The notes: generated by a model from the letters alone, not told the origin. A stretch of 59,299 nt of DNA from an uncultured Collinsella sp. (GCA_900542965.1 UQPY01000002.1:1-59299), one strand, 5' to 3'. Positions 8,751 through 17,834 are shown, counted from the stretch's first letter. Program-made: numbers and translations.

Positions 8751-8837
8751 ATCCAACTCCCTTACTTGGGTTTTGTTTTATTCGGTTCACAATACCGCTA
8801 CCCCGCACCCCTCTCAACCCATCCCGCCGATAGGTTA

Positions 8838-8868
8838 TGGGACAAATTAATCAGGTTTATTTGTCCCA
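8838..8868. promoter_or_regulatory. Inverted-repeat operator between divergent genes
   Basis: TGGGACAAAT (8838-8847) and ATTTGTCCCA (8859-8868) are perfect 10-bp inverted repeats with an 11-base spacer. The site lies between the divergent MetY-type and C_GCAxxG_C_C genes, 88 bases upstream of the first and 116 upstream of the second. There is no U-run, so a protein-binding operator is more likely than a terminator. The regulator is unknown. Confidence 0.55.
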
Positions 8869-8983
8869 AATCTTAAGAAAGTGTTCGATGGCGAAAAACA
8901 ATGAGATATGCACTGCGGTCTCGATAAGCGAATGCGCCAGCAAGGGTACCATAGGCGGGTACACCGCAATCAAGGAGACACCG

Positions 8984-9430
8984 ATGAAGCAGATTGATAC
9001 CACTCAGCTCAACACTGCCACCTGCCAGGCTCAGGCTGCCGAATACCACGCCCGCGGCTTTAACTGCGCGCAGGCCGTCGCCTGCACGCTCGCGTCCGCC
9101 GTTGGGCTCGACCCCGAGACCGCTTTTACGCTCACCGAAGGCTTCGGTGCCGGCATGGGTGGCATGACCGAGACCTGCGGCGCCATCTCGGGCGCCGTGG
9201 CCATCATGGGCTTTGTAATGAGCGACGGCATGGAGAACCCCAAGACCAAGGGGCAGACCTACAAGCTGTCGCGTGAGATCGCTAAGCGTTTTGGCGAGAA
9301 GAACACGACGACCATCTGCGGCACGCTCAAGGGCATTGGCTCGGACCAGGGTCCGCTCCGCAGCTGCCCCGGCTGCATCGACGATGCCGTCGAGATCGCT
9401 TGCGACGTGCTGAAGCAACTCGCCGAGTAG
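8984..9430 (+). CDS. C_GCAxxG_C_C family redox protein
   Basis: 148 aa. The family cysteine pattern is clear: FNCAQAV near residue 28, then GFGAGMGGMTETCGAISGA, TTTICGTLKG and SCPGCIDDAV. The conserved cysteines suggest redox or metal binding; the family has no firmly established reaction. GGAG lies upstream of ATG at 8984. Longer upstream frames run through the operator at 8838-8868 and are rejected. It is divergent from a sulfur-metabolism enzyme, which fits a thiol or redox role, but that is inference. Confidence 0.88.
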   Translation: MKQIDTTQLNTATCQAQAAEYHARGFNCAQAVACTLASAVGLDPETAFTLTEGFGAGMGGMTETCGAISGAVAIMGFVMSDGMENPKTKGQTYKLSREIAKRFGEKNTTTICGTLKGIGSDQGPLRSCPGCIDDAVEIACDVLKQLAE

Positions 9431-9446
9431 GCAGCAACAACAAATT

Positions 9447-9493
9447 ACGACGGCCGGCGCGCCTGGGATATCCCATAGCGCGCCGGCCGTCGT
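9447..9493. terminator. Bidirectional hairpin between convergent genes
   Basis: A perfect 16-bp stem, ACGACGGCCGGCGCGC and its complement, with a 15-base loop. It sits between the convergent C_GCAxxG_C_C and YigZ genes and probably stops transcription from both sides. U-runs are weak. Confidence 0.7.
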
Positions 9494-9495
9494 CG

Positions 9496-10134
9496 TTAGA
9501 ACTCGGCAAACTCGGGGGCACCGACCTCGATTTCCTCGCGGCCAGCCATAAGCTCGCGCATCTTTGCGCAAAACGGGTCCTGCTCCCCCGCTTTAAACAC
9601 CAAATGAATCGTCACGGCATCCGCATAGTCGGTACCGGAAACCTTGGCGCCCGAGTCCTGCGCCAAACGGAGCACCTGCTCATACTGCGGATAGGCAACA
9701 TGCACGTCAACGGGCACAACGCTCGTCATCTCAACGATCTGCCCGGCTTCCTGTGCCGAAGCAACTGCTGCCTGCGTCGCCGCCGTATAGGCGCGCACCA
9801 GACCGCCCGGTCCCAACAACGTGCCGCCAAAATAGCGCGTCACCACACAGCACACGTTTTTGAGGCCCGCACCACGCAACACCTCAAGCGTCGGCATGCC
9901 GCTGGTTCGGCTCGGCTCGCCGTCATCACTCTGACGCTCGCGGCCATCGACCAAAATCCACGCGGGCACATTATGACGAGCATCGTAATGGCGCTTGCGA
10001 ACCATCTCGATAAAGGCGTTTGCCTCGTCCTCGGACTCAATATGGACCAGCTGGGCAATAAAGCGACTCTTGCGGTCAACAAACTCGCCCGAAGCCTCAA
10101 TATTCGATTGCAGAGTAAAATAGCTGTCCAACAA
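9496..10134 (-). CDS. YigZ/IMPACT family protein
   Basis: 212 aa with the N-terminal UPF0029/IMPACT domain and a short C-terminal domain. Family features are KSRFIAQ near residue 22, DDGEPSRTSGMPTLEVLRG near residue 70, and VVTRYFGGTLLGPGGLVRAYTAA near residue 97. Eukaryotic IMPACT modulates Gcn2; the bacterial role is not settled, with links to translation or RNA binding. The start appears to be TTG at 10134, with GAGGGG five to six bases upstream. Confidence 0.88.
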   Translation of the reverse strand: MLDSYFTLQSNIEASGEFVDRKSRFIAQLVHIESEDEANAFIEMVRKRHYDARHNVPAWILVDGRERQSDDGEPSRTSGMPTLEVLRGAGLKNVCCVVTRYFGGTLLGPGGLVRAYTAATQAAVASAQEAGQIVEMTSVVPVDVHVAYPQYEQVLRLAQDSGAKVSGTDYADAVTIHLVFKAGEQDPFCAKMRELMAGREEIEVGAPEFAEF

Positions 10135-10241
10135 AGCCCCTCAAACACAAGCAAAGCAACAAACAGCCTCAATAATACGGCAAAGGCCGTTTCGGTTGCC
10201 CCGGTAAAAAGAACGGAGACACCAATGACCAGGCAAAAACA

Positions 10242-10345
10242 GCGAGACGGCGTCAGCTGAGTCGATTTGGCCCGAAAGAGGAGGGAGCACGCCTTATGGC
10301 GGCGACCGACGAATGAGCGCCAAATCGGCCAGCTGACGCCGTCGC
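10242..10345. repeat. Large imperfect palindrome between yigZ and rnpB
   Basis: The left arm 10242-10270 and right arm 10320-10345 share GACGGCGTCAGCTG and ATTTGG in inverted order, with small mismatches between them, around a loop of about 50 bases. It lies just past the 3' end of rnpB. It resembles the other large intergenic palindromes of this contig in size and position but not in sequence. Confidence 0.6.
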
Positions 10346-10354
10346 AGCGTCAAC

Positions 10355-10360
10355 AAAAAA
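10355..10360 (-). terminator. U-run ending RNase P RNA
   Basis: Six T residues on the minus strand follow directly after the closing P1 helix of rnpB, whose stem can serve as the terminator hairpin. Confidence 0.6.
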
Positions 10361-10724
10361 GCTGAGTGGGCCTGTAAGCCGGGTTCTGTCGTGAACGGTC
10401 ATTTATCTTGTCTGCACGTTACCATGCAGCTCCACGCACGCTACCCGAACGCGGACCGGGCCGGCCCATAGCGTTCCTATTCGCGCTTGCTCCGGATGGG
10501 GCTTGCCAAGCCGCCGTGTTGCCACGACGCTGGTGGTCTCTTACACCACCGTTTCAGCTTTTCCCTTTACGCCTTGCGGCGCAGGTGGGAGTCTTCTTTT
10601 CTGCGGCGCTTTCCGTCGGATCACTCCGCCCGGCCGTTAGCCGGCATCCCGCCCTCTGGAGCCCGGACTTTCCTCACGCGTGCTGCAAGCAGCACATCGC
10701 GCGACCGTCTGGCCCACTCAGCAG
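10361..10724 (-). ncRNA. rnpB: RNase P RNA (class A)
   Basis: About 364 nt. The minus strand contains the universally conserved GAGGAAAGTCCGG near the 5' end and ACAGAACCCGGCTTA near the 3' end. The two ends, GCTGAGTGGGCC and GGCCCACTCAGC, pair as helix P1. This is the catalytic RNA that matures tRNA 5' ends. Exact ends are set by the P1 pairing and are good to a few bases. Confidence 0.96.
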
Positions 10725-11047
10725 TGCAAGAGTGTAACACACCGTTGCCGCAGGCAATGGCACAACGCAAGCGTTCGACACGATAAACCAAGAACCACGC
10801 TATGCAGTACAATAGGGTCGTCGATGGGCAACGTCGTCAGTCGAGACGCGACCGCGCTCCGCACCCCTCCGTCTACTCGGTGCGTTCCCGCCTCCTCCCC
10901 GAGGCGGGATGTCGGCATTTTTTCATGCACCGACAACCCAATAGCCCGTGGACAGCCCGGGCAGCATCGCGCACCTCAGCAACAAATGCAAAAAGGGACC
11001 CGTCCATTGCGGACGGATCCCTTAAAACAAGTGATCGTCAAACCGAT
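10725..11047. other. Intergenic region rpsA-rnpB with promoter and hairpins
   Basis: No gene is seen here. On the minus strand TACACT (10736-10731) with TTGCCT (10757-10752) is a weak rnpB promoter candidate; the spacer of 15 is short. CCCGCCTC/GAGGCGGG (10887-10908) forms a hairpin with a T-run about ten bases further on the plus strand, of unknown role. The rpsA terminator is listed separately. Confidence 0.4.
10993..11023 (-). terminator. rpsA terminator
   Basis: AAGGGACCCGTCC and GGACGGATCCCTT pair around ATTGC, just downstream of the rpsA stop; the minus strand continues TTTTGC. Confidence 0.7.
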
Positions 11048-12214
11048 TTACTCGGCGTCGGTCTCCTCGTCCTTCTTCTCGGAAGGCAGCGGGGTAACCT
11101 CGATCTCAACGCCCAGAGTCTCAGCAGCAGACTTCATGGACAGGGAGATACGACGACGGTCGAGGTCGATCTCCATGACCTTGACCTGAACCTTGTCGCC
11201 CACGTGGGTGACCTGAGAAGGCTGGTCGACGTGCTTGTTGGCCATCTCGGAGATGTGCACCAGGCCCTCGATGCCCTCGCCCAGGTCGACAAAAGCGCCA
11301 AACGGGACAAGCTTGGTCACAGTGCCCTCGACGATAGCGCCGACGGGGTACTTCTTGACCAGTGCGCGCCACGGATCCTCGGTGGTCTGCTTGAGACCCA
11401 GGGAAATGCGCTCGCGGTTGAGATCGACGTCGAGAACCTCGACCTCGACCTCCTGGCCGACCTTGACAACCTCGGAAGGATGGTTGACGTGGTTCCAGGA
11501 GAGCTCGGAGATGTGGATGAGGCCGTCGATACCGCCGAGGTCGACGAAGGCGCCGAAGTCGACGATGGAGGAAACGGTGCCCTGGAGACGCATACCAGAC
11601 TTGAGCTTGGACAGGATCTCGGAGCGCTCGGCCTTACGGGACTCCTCGAGCACGACGCGACGGGAGAGGACGACGTTGTTGCGGTTGCGGTCCATCTCGA
11701 TGACGCGGGCCTCGATGCGGGTGCCCATGTAAGAGGTGAGGTCCTTGACGCGACGGAGGTCGACGAGGGAAGCAGGCAGGAAGCCACGCAGGCCGATGTC
11801 GAGGATCAGGCCGCCCTTGACAACCTCGATAACCTCGCCCTCGACGTTCTCGCCGGAGTTGAACTTCTCCTCGATGCGGTTCCAAGCACGCTCGTACTCG
11901 GCACGCTTCTTGGACAGGACCAGACGACCGTCCTTGTCCTCCTTCTGGAGAACCAGAGCCTCGATGGGATCACCGAGTGCAACGATGTCTGCAGGGTTAG
12001 CGTCCTTGCGGATGGACAGCTCGCGGACCGGGATAACGCCCTCGGACTTGAATCCGATGTCAACGAGCACCTCGTCATGCTCGATCTTAACGACAGTGCC
12101 GTTAACGAGATCGCCCTCATCAAAGTCGGTAATCGTACCGTCGATGAGGTTGTTCATCTCCTCCTCGTTGACATCGTCAAGAGAGAAAATGGACGAGTTC
12201 TGAATCTCACTCAA
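11048..12214 (-). CDS. rpsA: 30S ribosomal protein S1
   Basis: 388 aa with four S1 RNA-binding repeats, starting near residues 35, 120, 205 and 290; each has the G-x-V and D-x-G strand pattern (GTVSSIVDFGAFVDLGG, GTVTKLVPFGAFVDLGE). Four repeats match the shorter S1 of Gram-positive bacteria, against six in E. coli. It helps mRNA bind the 30S subunit. The C-terminus is acidic (KKDEETDAE). The start is TTG at 12214: AAAGGGG lies seven bases upstream and the peptide begins MSEIQNSSIFSLDD. A canonical ATG is absent at this position. Confidence 0.95.
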   Translation of the reverse strand: MSEIQNSSIFSLDDVNEEEMNNLIDGTITDFDEGDLVNGTVVKIEHDEVLVDIGFKSEGVIPVRELSIRKDANPADIVALGDPIEALVLQKEDKDGRLVLSKKRAEYERAWNRIEEKFNSGENVEGEVIEVVKGGLILDIGLRGFLPASLVDLRRVKDLTSYMGTRIEARVIEMDRNRNNVVLSRRVVLEESRKAERSEILSKLKSGMRLQGTVSSIVDFGAFVDLGGIDGLIHISELSWNHVNHPSEVVKVGQEVEVEVLDVDLNRERISLGLKQTTEDPWRALVKKYPVGAIVEGTVTKLVPFGAFVDLGEGIEGLVHISEMANKHVDQPSQVTHVGDKVQVKVMEIDLDRRRISLSMKSAAETLGVEIEVTPLPSEKKDEETDAE

Positions 12215-12529
12215 AGGTGGACCCCTTTCGAACTACGGGGCCCCGATTGCTAGGACCTACAGAAGGGTGCGACAAGCACACAACGTTTAGGAACACTCGG
12301 GAGCCGACAGATACTAATGTGACGCTTATGCAATCACGTTCGTATAGGTTACGGGGAAATGAGTTCGATTTCAAGCGTGAACTGCGATTTTTTACTCGTG
12401 TGGAGACTTTTTCGTAATCTTATGGACAGCCGTCTTCACAACTTGACGATAAGCGGATAGAGATACGGCTTTGGAGTAAAGTATCCGGAATCAACGATTC
12501 TAGATCGAATTTACGAGAAAGGTGCTCGC
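12215..12529. other. Divergent intergenic region rpsA / HAD gene
   Basis: 315 bases without a gene. A good rpsA promoter is visible on the minus strand (separate entry), leaving an rpsA leader of roughly 130 bases. No convincing plus-strand promoter for the HAD gene is seen. Confidence 0.5.
12346..12374 (-). promoter_or_regulatory. rpsA promoter
   Basis: On the minus strand TTGAAA (12374-12369), a 17-base spacer and TAACCT (12351-12346). Spacing is ideal and the -35 is close to consensus. Confidence 0.5.
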
Positions 12530-13288
12530 GTGCTCAAAGCTGTCGTTTTCGATATGGACGAAACGCTTCTTAGCATCAACCTCAATGCGTTCATCCTTCG
12601 CTATTTTAAGGATGTGTCGTCGATGCTCGCGGACATTGGACGGCGCAGCCGCGGTGGCACGATGGCACGCCTGGGTACCATTTTGGTCGACCTCAACGCC
12701 AACCGTCGCAGCGGCACAGACAATCGCACCAATCTTGAGTTTTATCAGACCGAGGTCGAGCGCAGATGCGGCATTTGCCTCTCGGACCCCCTCATCAACG
12801 AGGCGTTTACCTACTACGAGCGCGAGATTTTGCCGTTCAAAAACGACGACATGATCAACGCGAAGGCAATGCCCGGCGCGCACGCCGCGCTCCAGGCAGT
12901 ACAAGACGCAGGGCTGCGCTGTGCACTCTTCACCAATCCTAGCTTTCCCCAGGGTGCCATCGAGTGTCGCATGGGCTGGGGCGAGCTGAGCGACGTCCCC
13001 TTTGAACTCGTGACGCACATGGGAAACGCCACTCGCTGCAAGCCCGATGCCACGTATTACCTGGAGCAGTTGCAGGTGATGGGACTCGAGCCGCACGAGG
13101 TCCTCATGGTGGGCAACGATCCCAAGCGTGACTTCCCCAGCCCCGACTGCGGCATCCAGACCGCCTACGTGGGCCAGGGAAAACCGAGCCGAGCAACCTG
13201 GCGCGGCACCATGGAAGACTTCGCCCGCAACTTCAACGCCGTAGTAGAAGCCTTCTACGAACACCAAGTAGCCGACGAACTGTCCTAG
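12530..13288 (+). CDS. HAD-superfamily hydrolase
   Basis: 252 aa. Motif I DMDET (residues 8-12) holds the nucleophile and acid/base aspartates; LFTNPS supplies motif II, K of RCKPDATYY motif III, and GNDPKRDF motif IV. Most members are small-molecule phosphatases; the substrate is unknown. The start is GTG at 12530 with GAAAGG seven bases upstream, and the DxD motif begins directly. Its stop codon overlaps the stop of the convergent gene by four bases (CTAG at 13285-13288). Confidence 0.85.
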   Translation: MLKAVVFDMDETLLSINLNAFILRYFKDVSSMLADIGRRSRGGTMARLGTILVDLNANRRSGTDNRTNLEFYQTEVERRCGICLSDPLINEAFTYYEREILPFKNDDMINAKAMPGAHAALQAVQDAGLRCALFTNPSFPQGAIECRMGWGELSDVPFELVTHMGNATRCKPDATYYLEQLQVMGLEPHEVLMVGNDPKRDFPSPDCGIQTAYVGQGKPSRATWRGTMEDFARNFNAVVEAFYEHQVADELS

Positions 13289-14604
13289 CAGACTTGGGTC
13301 TTGCCGATCATGATGTTGAGGATCTCGACGTCGGTATCTTTCATGCCCACACGGCCCACGTAGCCCATGCTGGCGATTGTCTGCTCAACGGTATCTTGGA
13401 TCAGGCCCTCGCCGGCACGGAAGCCGCGGCCCTGCATGGCCATATCGTGGCCCAGAATCGCCGCATCGACGGCGGCGGAAATCTTGGCGGCACAGCTTGC
13501 CTTGGCGCCATCGCACACGATGCCGCCAACGTTACCGAGCGTGTTCGAGACCGTCGCGCCGATCTGCTCGCGCGTGCCACCACACAGCCAGGTAATCGCG
13601 GCACCGGCACCGCACGCGGCGCAAATAGCACCGCAAAACGCCGAGAGTGCACCGATATAGCTCTTGATATGCACGGCGATAAGATCGGACAGCATCACGG
13701 CGCGCACCAGGCGATCATGGTCGCAGCGCAGGTACTCGGCATACTCCATGACGGGCAATGCGCAGGTAATGCCCTGATTGCCCGAGCCGCACACAATGGC
13801 GACCGGCAGCGCGCAGCAGTTCATGCGGGCGTCGGACCCGGCGGCCGCACGGGCACGGGCACGGCAGGCGACGTCATCGGCACGAGCACCCAGCAGCGTA
13901 CGACCAACCTCGGCGCCCCAAGCGTGCGCAAGGCCCTCGGCACTGATTGCGCCATTCAGCTCAATCTGACGCTCAACGGCAGCGCGGGCGTCCTCAATGT
14001 CACCGTCCTCGATAAAGTCGATGATGGTCTCAATCGACATGGGCGTGTCGGCCTTATCTGCCGCGCGCTCGGCCACCACGCGCTCGGCGCAGGCGGCACA
14101 CTCCCCCGCCGACTTGCCGCATACCGGAATACCGTCGAGCGTATGGCACGTGACATTGGTGTGGTGGTCGGTAATCTCGACGACCGCGGTATGGCCCCCG
14201 GCCGTCGCAGTCACCTTGATGTAGAGGTTGGGCACACCCTCGACAAGCGACACATCGCAGTAGCCGGCGTCGGCGAGGAGCTCGGCCACGCGAGCACGGT
14301 CTTCATCGTCAACGCTCTCGAGCACCTCGAGCGCGCTCTTAGCGTCGCCGCCCACGGCACCCAGCACGGCCGCGGCTTCAATACCGTGCATACCGCCCGA
14401 GTTGGGCACGGTCACGCTCTTAACGTTCTTGATGATGTTGCCCGAACAGGCAACATCCATATACTCGGGATCGCAACCGAGCGTCTGGCTCGCCAGCGCT
14501 GCTGCATAGGCAACGGCAATGGGCTCGGTACAGCCGAGCGCACAGACAAGCTCGCGGTTCAAAACATCGCAAAACGCGGCATCACGGACGGAATCGGTAG
14601 GCAT
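13285..14604 (-). CDS. L-cysteine desulfidase / serine dehydratase alpha-like (CyuA/UPF0597)
   Basis: 439 aa of the UPF0597 family, related to the iron-sulfur L-serine dehydratase alpha chain. LGCTEPIAVAYAAALA (residues 23-38) and CSGNIIKNVKSVTVPNSGG are diagnostic; cysteines in CGSGNQGI, SAFCGAICAACGAGAA and GIVCDGAKASCAAKI are candidates for [4Fe-4S] binding. CyuA proteins break cysteine to pyruvate, ammonia and sulfide. Specificity for cysteine over serine is inferred from family only. It is monocistronic and convergent with the HAD gene. Confidence 0.85.
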   Translation of the reverse strand: MPTDSVRDAAFCDVLNRELVCALGCTEPIAVAYAAALASQTLGCDPEYMDVACSGNIIKNVKSVTVPNSGGMHGIEAAAVLGAVGGDAKSALEVLESVDDEDRARVAELLADAGYCDVSLVEGVPNLYIKVTATAGGHTAVVEITDHHTNVTCHTLDGIPVCGKSAGECAACAERVVAERAADKADTPMSIETIIDFIEDGDIEDARAAVERQIELNGAISAEGLAHAWGAEVGRTLLGARADDVACRARARAAAGSDARMNCCALPVAIVCGSGNQGITCALPVMEYAEYLRCDHDRLVRAVMLSDLIAVHIKSYIGALSAFCGAICAACGAGAAITWLCGGTREQIGATVSNTLGNVGGIVCDGAKASCAAKISAAVDAAILGHDMAMQGRGFRAGEGLIQDTVEQTIASMGYVGRVGMKDTDVEILNIMIGKTQVC

Positions 14605-14876
14605 AGGTATCTCCTGCTTGCATAACGGGCTGGGCTCTCAAGAATGGTTAGTTCCTTTATTTGATAACAATGCATCAAAAACCGCAACCATGGTTCCGGC
14701 GGACGGCGCTCAAGCACAAACTGACAGCATTCATTCATGAGAAGCCGGTCTTGTTGCATGCTAAAGCGTTTGACCAAAAAACACCCGAGCGTTTACGCAA
14801 AAGTCGCGCTATCATGCAGTCGAACGCGGTAAACACCTTTAGCATTTGCGCCGCACAGACCAGAGAGGAACCATCC

Positions 14877-15344
14877 ATGAAGATCGGTATCGGTAACGAC
14901 CACGCCGCCGTCGAGCTCAAGAACATCATTTCCGAGCACCTGAAGGAGCGCGGCTGCGAGGTCGTGAACTTTGGCACCGACACCTCCGAGAGCTTTGACT
15001 ACCCCATCGCCGGCTACAAGGTGGGTAAGGCCGTTGCCAACGGCGACGTCGACCTGGGCATCCTCATCTGTGGCACCGGTGTCGGGATTAGCTTGGCTGC
15101 CAACAAGGTCGAGGGCGTACGCGCCGTCGTGTGCTCCGAGCCCTTCAGCGCCAAGCTCTCCCGCATGCACAACAATACCAACGTGCTCGCCTTTGGCGCC
15201 CGCGTCGTGGGCTCCGAGCTCGCCAAGATGATTGTCGACGAGTGGCTCGACGCCGAGTTTGAGGGCGGTCGTCACGAGCGTCGCGTTAACCTCCTCAACG
15301 AGATTGACCACACGCGCGGTCTCAAGGTCGTCGACGAGGCCTAA
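14877..15344 (+). CDS. rpiB: Ribose 5-phosphate isomerase B
   Basis: 155 aa in the RpiB/LacAB family, interconverting ribose 5-phosphate and ribulose 5-phosphate in the pentose phosphate pathway. DHAAVELK at residues 8-15 and the catalytic-cysteine motif GILICGTGVGIS (C65) are present, as is NNTNVLAFGAR for phosphate binding. GAGAGGAA precedes the ATG at 14877. The 155-aa length is normal. Confidence 0.93.
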   Translation: MKIGIGNDHAAVELKNIISEHLKERGCEVVNFGTDTSESFDYPIAGYKVGKAVANGDVDLGILICGTGVGISLAANKVEGVRAVVCSEPFSAKLSRMHNNTNVLAFGARVVGSELAKMIVDEWLDAEFEGGRHERRVNLLNEIDHTRGLKVVDEA

Positions 15345-15371
15345 ACAACTCAGTGCCACAAGCTAACAGCA

Positions 15372-15406
15372 GGGGCCCGCTCGGAACTCATGACCGAACG
15401 GGCCCC
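15372..15406 (+). terminator. rpiB terminator
   Basis: GGGGCCCGCTCGG pairs with CCGAACGGGCCCC around a nine-base loop, followed by TTCATAGATTTT. Confidence 0.75.
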
Positions 15407-15423
15407 TTCATAGATTTTGGAAT

Positions 15424-15457
15424 AAAAGGGCGCCGCGGATGGAGTTCCGCGGCGCCC
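15424..15457 (-). terminator. ndk terminator
   Basis: GGGCGCCGCGGA (15428-15439) and TCCGCGGCGCCC (15446-15457) form a perfect 12-bp stem; the minus strand continues TTTTATT. Confidence 0.8.
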
Positions 15458-15495
15458 AAGCCACACGCTAACAGCTTTAAGGAGTCAAAGCTGGT

Positions 15496-15900
15496 TTAGC
15501 CAAAGAAGCGCTTGATCTCAATCTCGGCGTTCTCCAGGCAGTCGGAGCCGTGGATCACGTTGGCGTTGACATCGACGGCAAAGTCGCCGCGGATGGTACC
15601 AGGAGCAGCGTCAAGCGGATTAGTAGCGCCCATGAGGGTGCGCATCTTAGCAACAGCGGAGAGACCGGAAACGACCATCTTGACGACCGGACCGCTCGTC
15701 ATAAAGTCGCAGAGACCGCCAAAGAAGGGCTTGTCGGCCAGATGGGCGTAGTGCTCCTCGACGGTAGCGCGCTCGAGCGTGGTCATCTCCATGCGCTCGA
15801 TGACAAGGCCGCTGCGCTCAATGCGAGCGACAATCTCGCCGATTTTGCGATCGCGCACCGCGTCGGGCTTAATCATGATGAAGGTCTTCTCGATAGCCAT
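15496..15900 (-). CDS. ndk: Nucleoside diphosphate kinase
   Basis: 134 aa, the standard length. It equalises nucleoside di- and triphosphate pools using ATP through a phosphohistidine. The active-site motif NVIHGSD places the catalytic histidine at residue 117, and the N-terminal TFIMIKPDAV is typical. The ATG at 15900 starts MAIEKT with AAAGG upstream; a frame extending 14 residues further is unlikely. Confidence 0.96.
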   Translation of the reverse strand: MAIEKTFIMIKPDAVRDRKIGEIVARIERSGLVIERMEMTTLERATVEEHYAHLADKPFFGGLCDFMTSGPVVKMVVSGLSAVAKMRTLMGATNPLDAAPGTIRGDFAVDVNANVIHGSDCLENAEIEIKRFFG

Positions 15901-16285
15901 AAGGTAGCCTTTCAAGTAGGTTCGCGCGTGCCCAAGTCCCATTCCGGCACCCGCCTGGACTGCATCGTAACAGAGTTTTAGCTGCAGTTAAACAAAAAGC
16001 TGTTTATTGAAACGCTTCAATTTATTAAAGCGCTCCATATGTGTCACTTCTGTTTCGAAGCCCGATTAGAGTACCATCCGACCGCCCATCAACCGCATCG
16101 AACAGAGCAGGCGGTCGGTTGCCGCCCGCGAACGTACCCCCTTCACAACCTGCCCAAAGGTCCTACAGAACTTCTCGACAAGCCCCTCCCCCATAGCAAC
16201 AAAATACGGACGCCCACATCAGCAGACGCCAGTAAAGCAAAATACGATTCCTCAATAAATGGCAAAAACGGCTTCGGCCAAACCC
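15901..16285. other. Intergenic region ndk-argH with ndk promoter and a hairpin
   Basis: 385 bases without a supported gene. A minus-strand ndk promoter lies at 15992-15964: TTTAAC, a 17-base spacer, TACGAT. A 9-bp inverted repeat, CCGACCGCC (16078-16086) and GGCGGTCGG (16110-16118), could fold but lacks a U-run. The segment 16140-16280 shows nothing I recognise. Confidence 0.45.
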
Positions 16286-17716
16286 TTACTTTATCCCGTG
16301 GCCCATCTCGACGACCTTGGTCAGCGATCCAAACACGCCCTCGTCGGCCACGAGCTGTGCCTCGGCACGCTGCAGCTGCACGGCAACGGCGGCAGGGGCG
16401 GTACCGCCCTCGGTCGTGCGTGCAGCGACAATCGACGGGATGTCGAGCGCCTCGGTAATATCGCGTTCAAAGAGCGGGCTTGCCTCCTGGAACACCTCAA
16501 ACGGCAGGTCCTCAAGATTGCAGCTACGCTTCTCACACATCAGGACCAGATGGCCCACCACGGCATGTGCCTCGCGGAACGGCAGACCACGCTTAGCCAG
16601 GTAATCGGCAACATCGGTGGCGGCAAGGTGCCCCACGCCGCACTCGCGCGCCATGGCATCCTCGTTGACGGTCCAAGTCGAAATCATACCGGCCATAACC
16701 GACAGGCACTGCATGAGCGTGTGGGCGGTATCGAGCGCGCCCTCCTTGTCCTCCTGCAGGTCCTTGTTATAAGCAAGCGGCAAGCCCTTCATGGTCACGA
16801 GCAGCTGCACCAGGTTGCCATAGACTCGGCCGCTCTTGCCGCGAATAAGCTCGGCAAAGTCGGGGTTCTTCTTCTGCGGCATGATGGACGAGCCGGTGGA
16901 GTAGGAGTCGGAAAGCGTGATAAAGCCAAATTCGGAGCTCGACCACAGCACGATCTCCTCGGAAAGACGCGACAGGTGCATCGCCATAACGGAGCCGGCG
17001 TAATGCAGGTCGAGCAGGAAATCACGATCGGAAACAGCATCGAGTGAGTTAGGAATCACGCCCGCAAAGCCAAGCTCGGCAGCCGTCATCTGGCGATCGA
17101 GAGGATAGCTCGTGCCGGCAAGCGCGGCAGCACCCAGCGGACAGTTGTCGGCGGCATCAAAGGCGGCCTTCAAGCGTGTAAAGTCGCGCGCGAACATCCA
17201 GGAATACGCCAGCAGATGATGCGACAGCAGCACGGGCTGAGCGTGCTGCATATGCGTGTAACCCGGCAGAATCACCTTGTCGTACTTCTTAGCCGCATCC
17301 ATCAGCACATGGCGCAGCTCAAGATTGGCCTCCATGAGCTCCTTGGCAAGCGCCTTGACGCCCAGGCGCGTATCGGTCGCCACCTGGTCGTTGCGCGAAC
17401 GCCCGGTATGCAAGCGCTTACCGGCCTCACCGATGCGACGCGTCAGCTCGCTCTCGATGGACATATGGATGTCCTCGTCGTTGATATCGAAGGTAAAGTT
17501 GCCGGCATCGATATCCTGTTCGATTCCGTTCAGGCCCTCGGCGATCGCCTGCTCGTCCTCGGCACTGATGATGCCCTGGGCGGCCAGCATCTTGGCATGC
17601 GCCTTAGAGCCGGCGATATCCTGCTTATAGAGATGCTTGTCGACCGGCAACGACGCACCAAACTCCTGCGTGACCTCGGCCACGCCCGCCTCAAAACGAC
17701 CGCCCCAAAGAGCCAT
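16286..17716 (-). CDS. argH: Argininosuccinate lyase
   Basis: 476 aa. It splits argininosuccinate to arginine and fumarate, the last step of arginine synthesis. The fumarase/aspartase-superfamily signature GSSIMPQKKN is at residues 275-284; GRSRNDQV (105-112) and GYTHMQHAQP (152-161) supply substrate and catalytic residues. The ATG at 17716 has GGAG upstream and the protein starts MALWGGRF, as expected; a longer frame to 17791 has no support. It lies downstream of argG in the same direction, with a small gene between them. Confidence 0.97.
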   Translation of the reverse strand: MALWGGRFEAGVAEVTQEFGASLPVDKHLYKQDIAGSKAHAKMLAAQGIISAEDEQAIAEGLNGIEQDIDAGNFTFDINDEDIHMSIESELTRRIGEAGKRLHTGRSRNDQVATDTRLGVKALAKELMEANLELRHVLMDAAKKYDKVILPGYTHMQHAQPVLLSHHLLAYSWMFARDFTRLKAAFDAADNCPLGAAALAGTSYPLDRQMTAAELGFAGVIPNSLDAVSDRDFLLDLHYAGSVMAMHLSRLSEEIVLWSSSEFGFITLSDSYSTGSSIMPQKKNPDFAELIRGKSGRVYGNLVQLLVTMKGLPLAYNKDLQEDKEGALDTAHTLMQCLSVMAGMISTWTVNEDAMARECGVGHLAATDVADYLAKRGLPFREAHAVVGHLVLMCEKRSCNLEDLPFEVFQEASPLFERDITEALDIPSIVAARTTEGGTAPAAVAVQLQRAEAQLVADEGVFGSLTKVVEMGHGIK

Positions 17717-17834
17717 GGAACCGTCTCCTTTCTCCAAATACCAAAACAAGCGCCCAAAGCAATGCGCCATATCGCTAAAGCGATTTTTCAACCGCTAGTT
17801 TTGCATATTCCCCACCGTGCGCGAGGCCATATAG

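Noticed and set aside
8751..8837. Possible SAM or T-box leader before the sulfhydrylase
   Set aside because: Too short and without the conserved motifs of either element.
6024..8876. A 950-codon open frame on the plus strand
   Set aside because: It lies antisense to two clear genes (MFS exporter and sulfhydrylase), is rich in His/Arg as expected for a mirror of GC-biased codons, and has no ribosome-binding site or domain.
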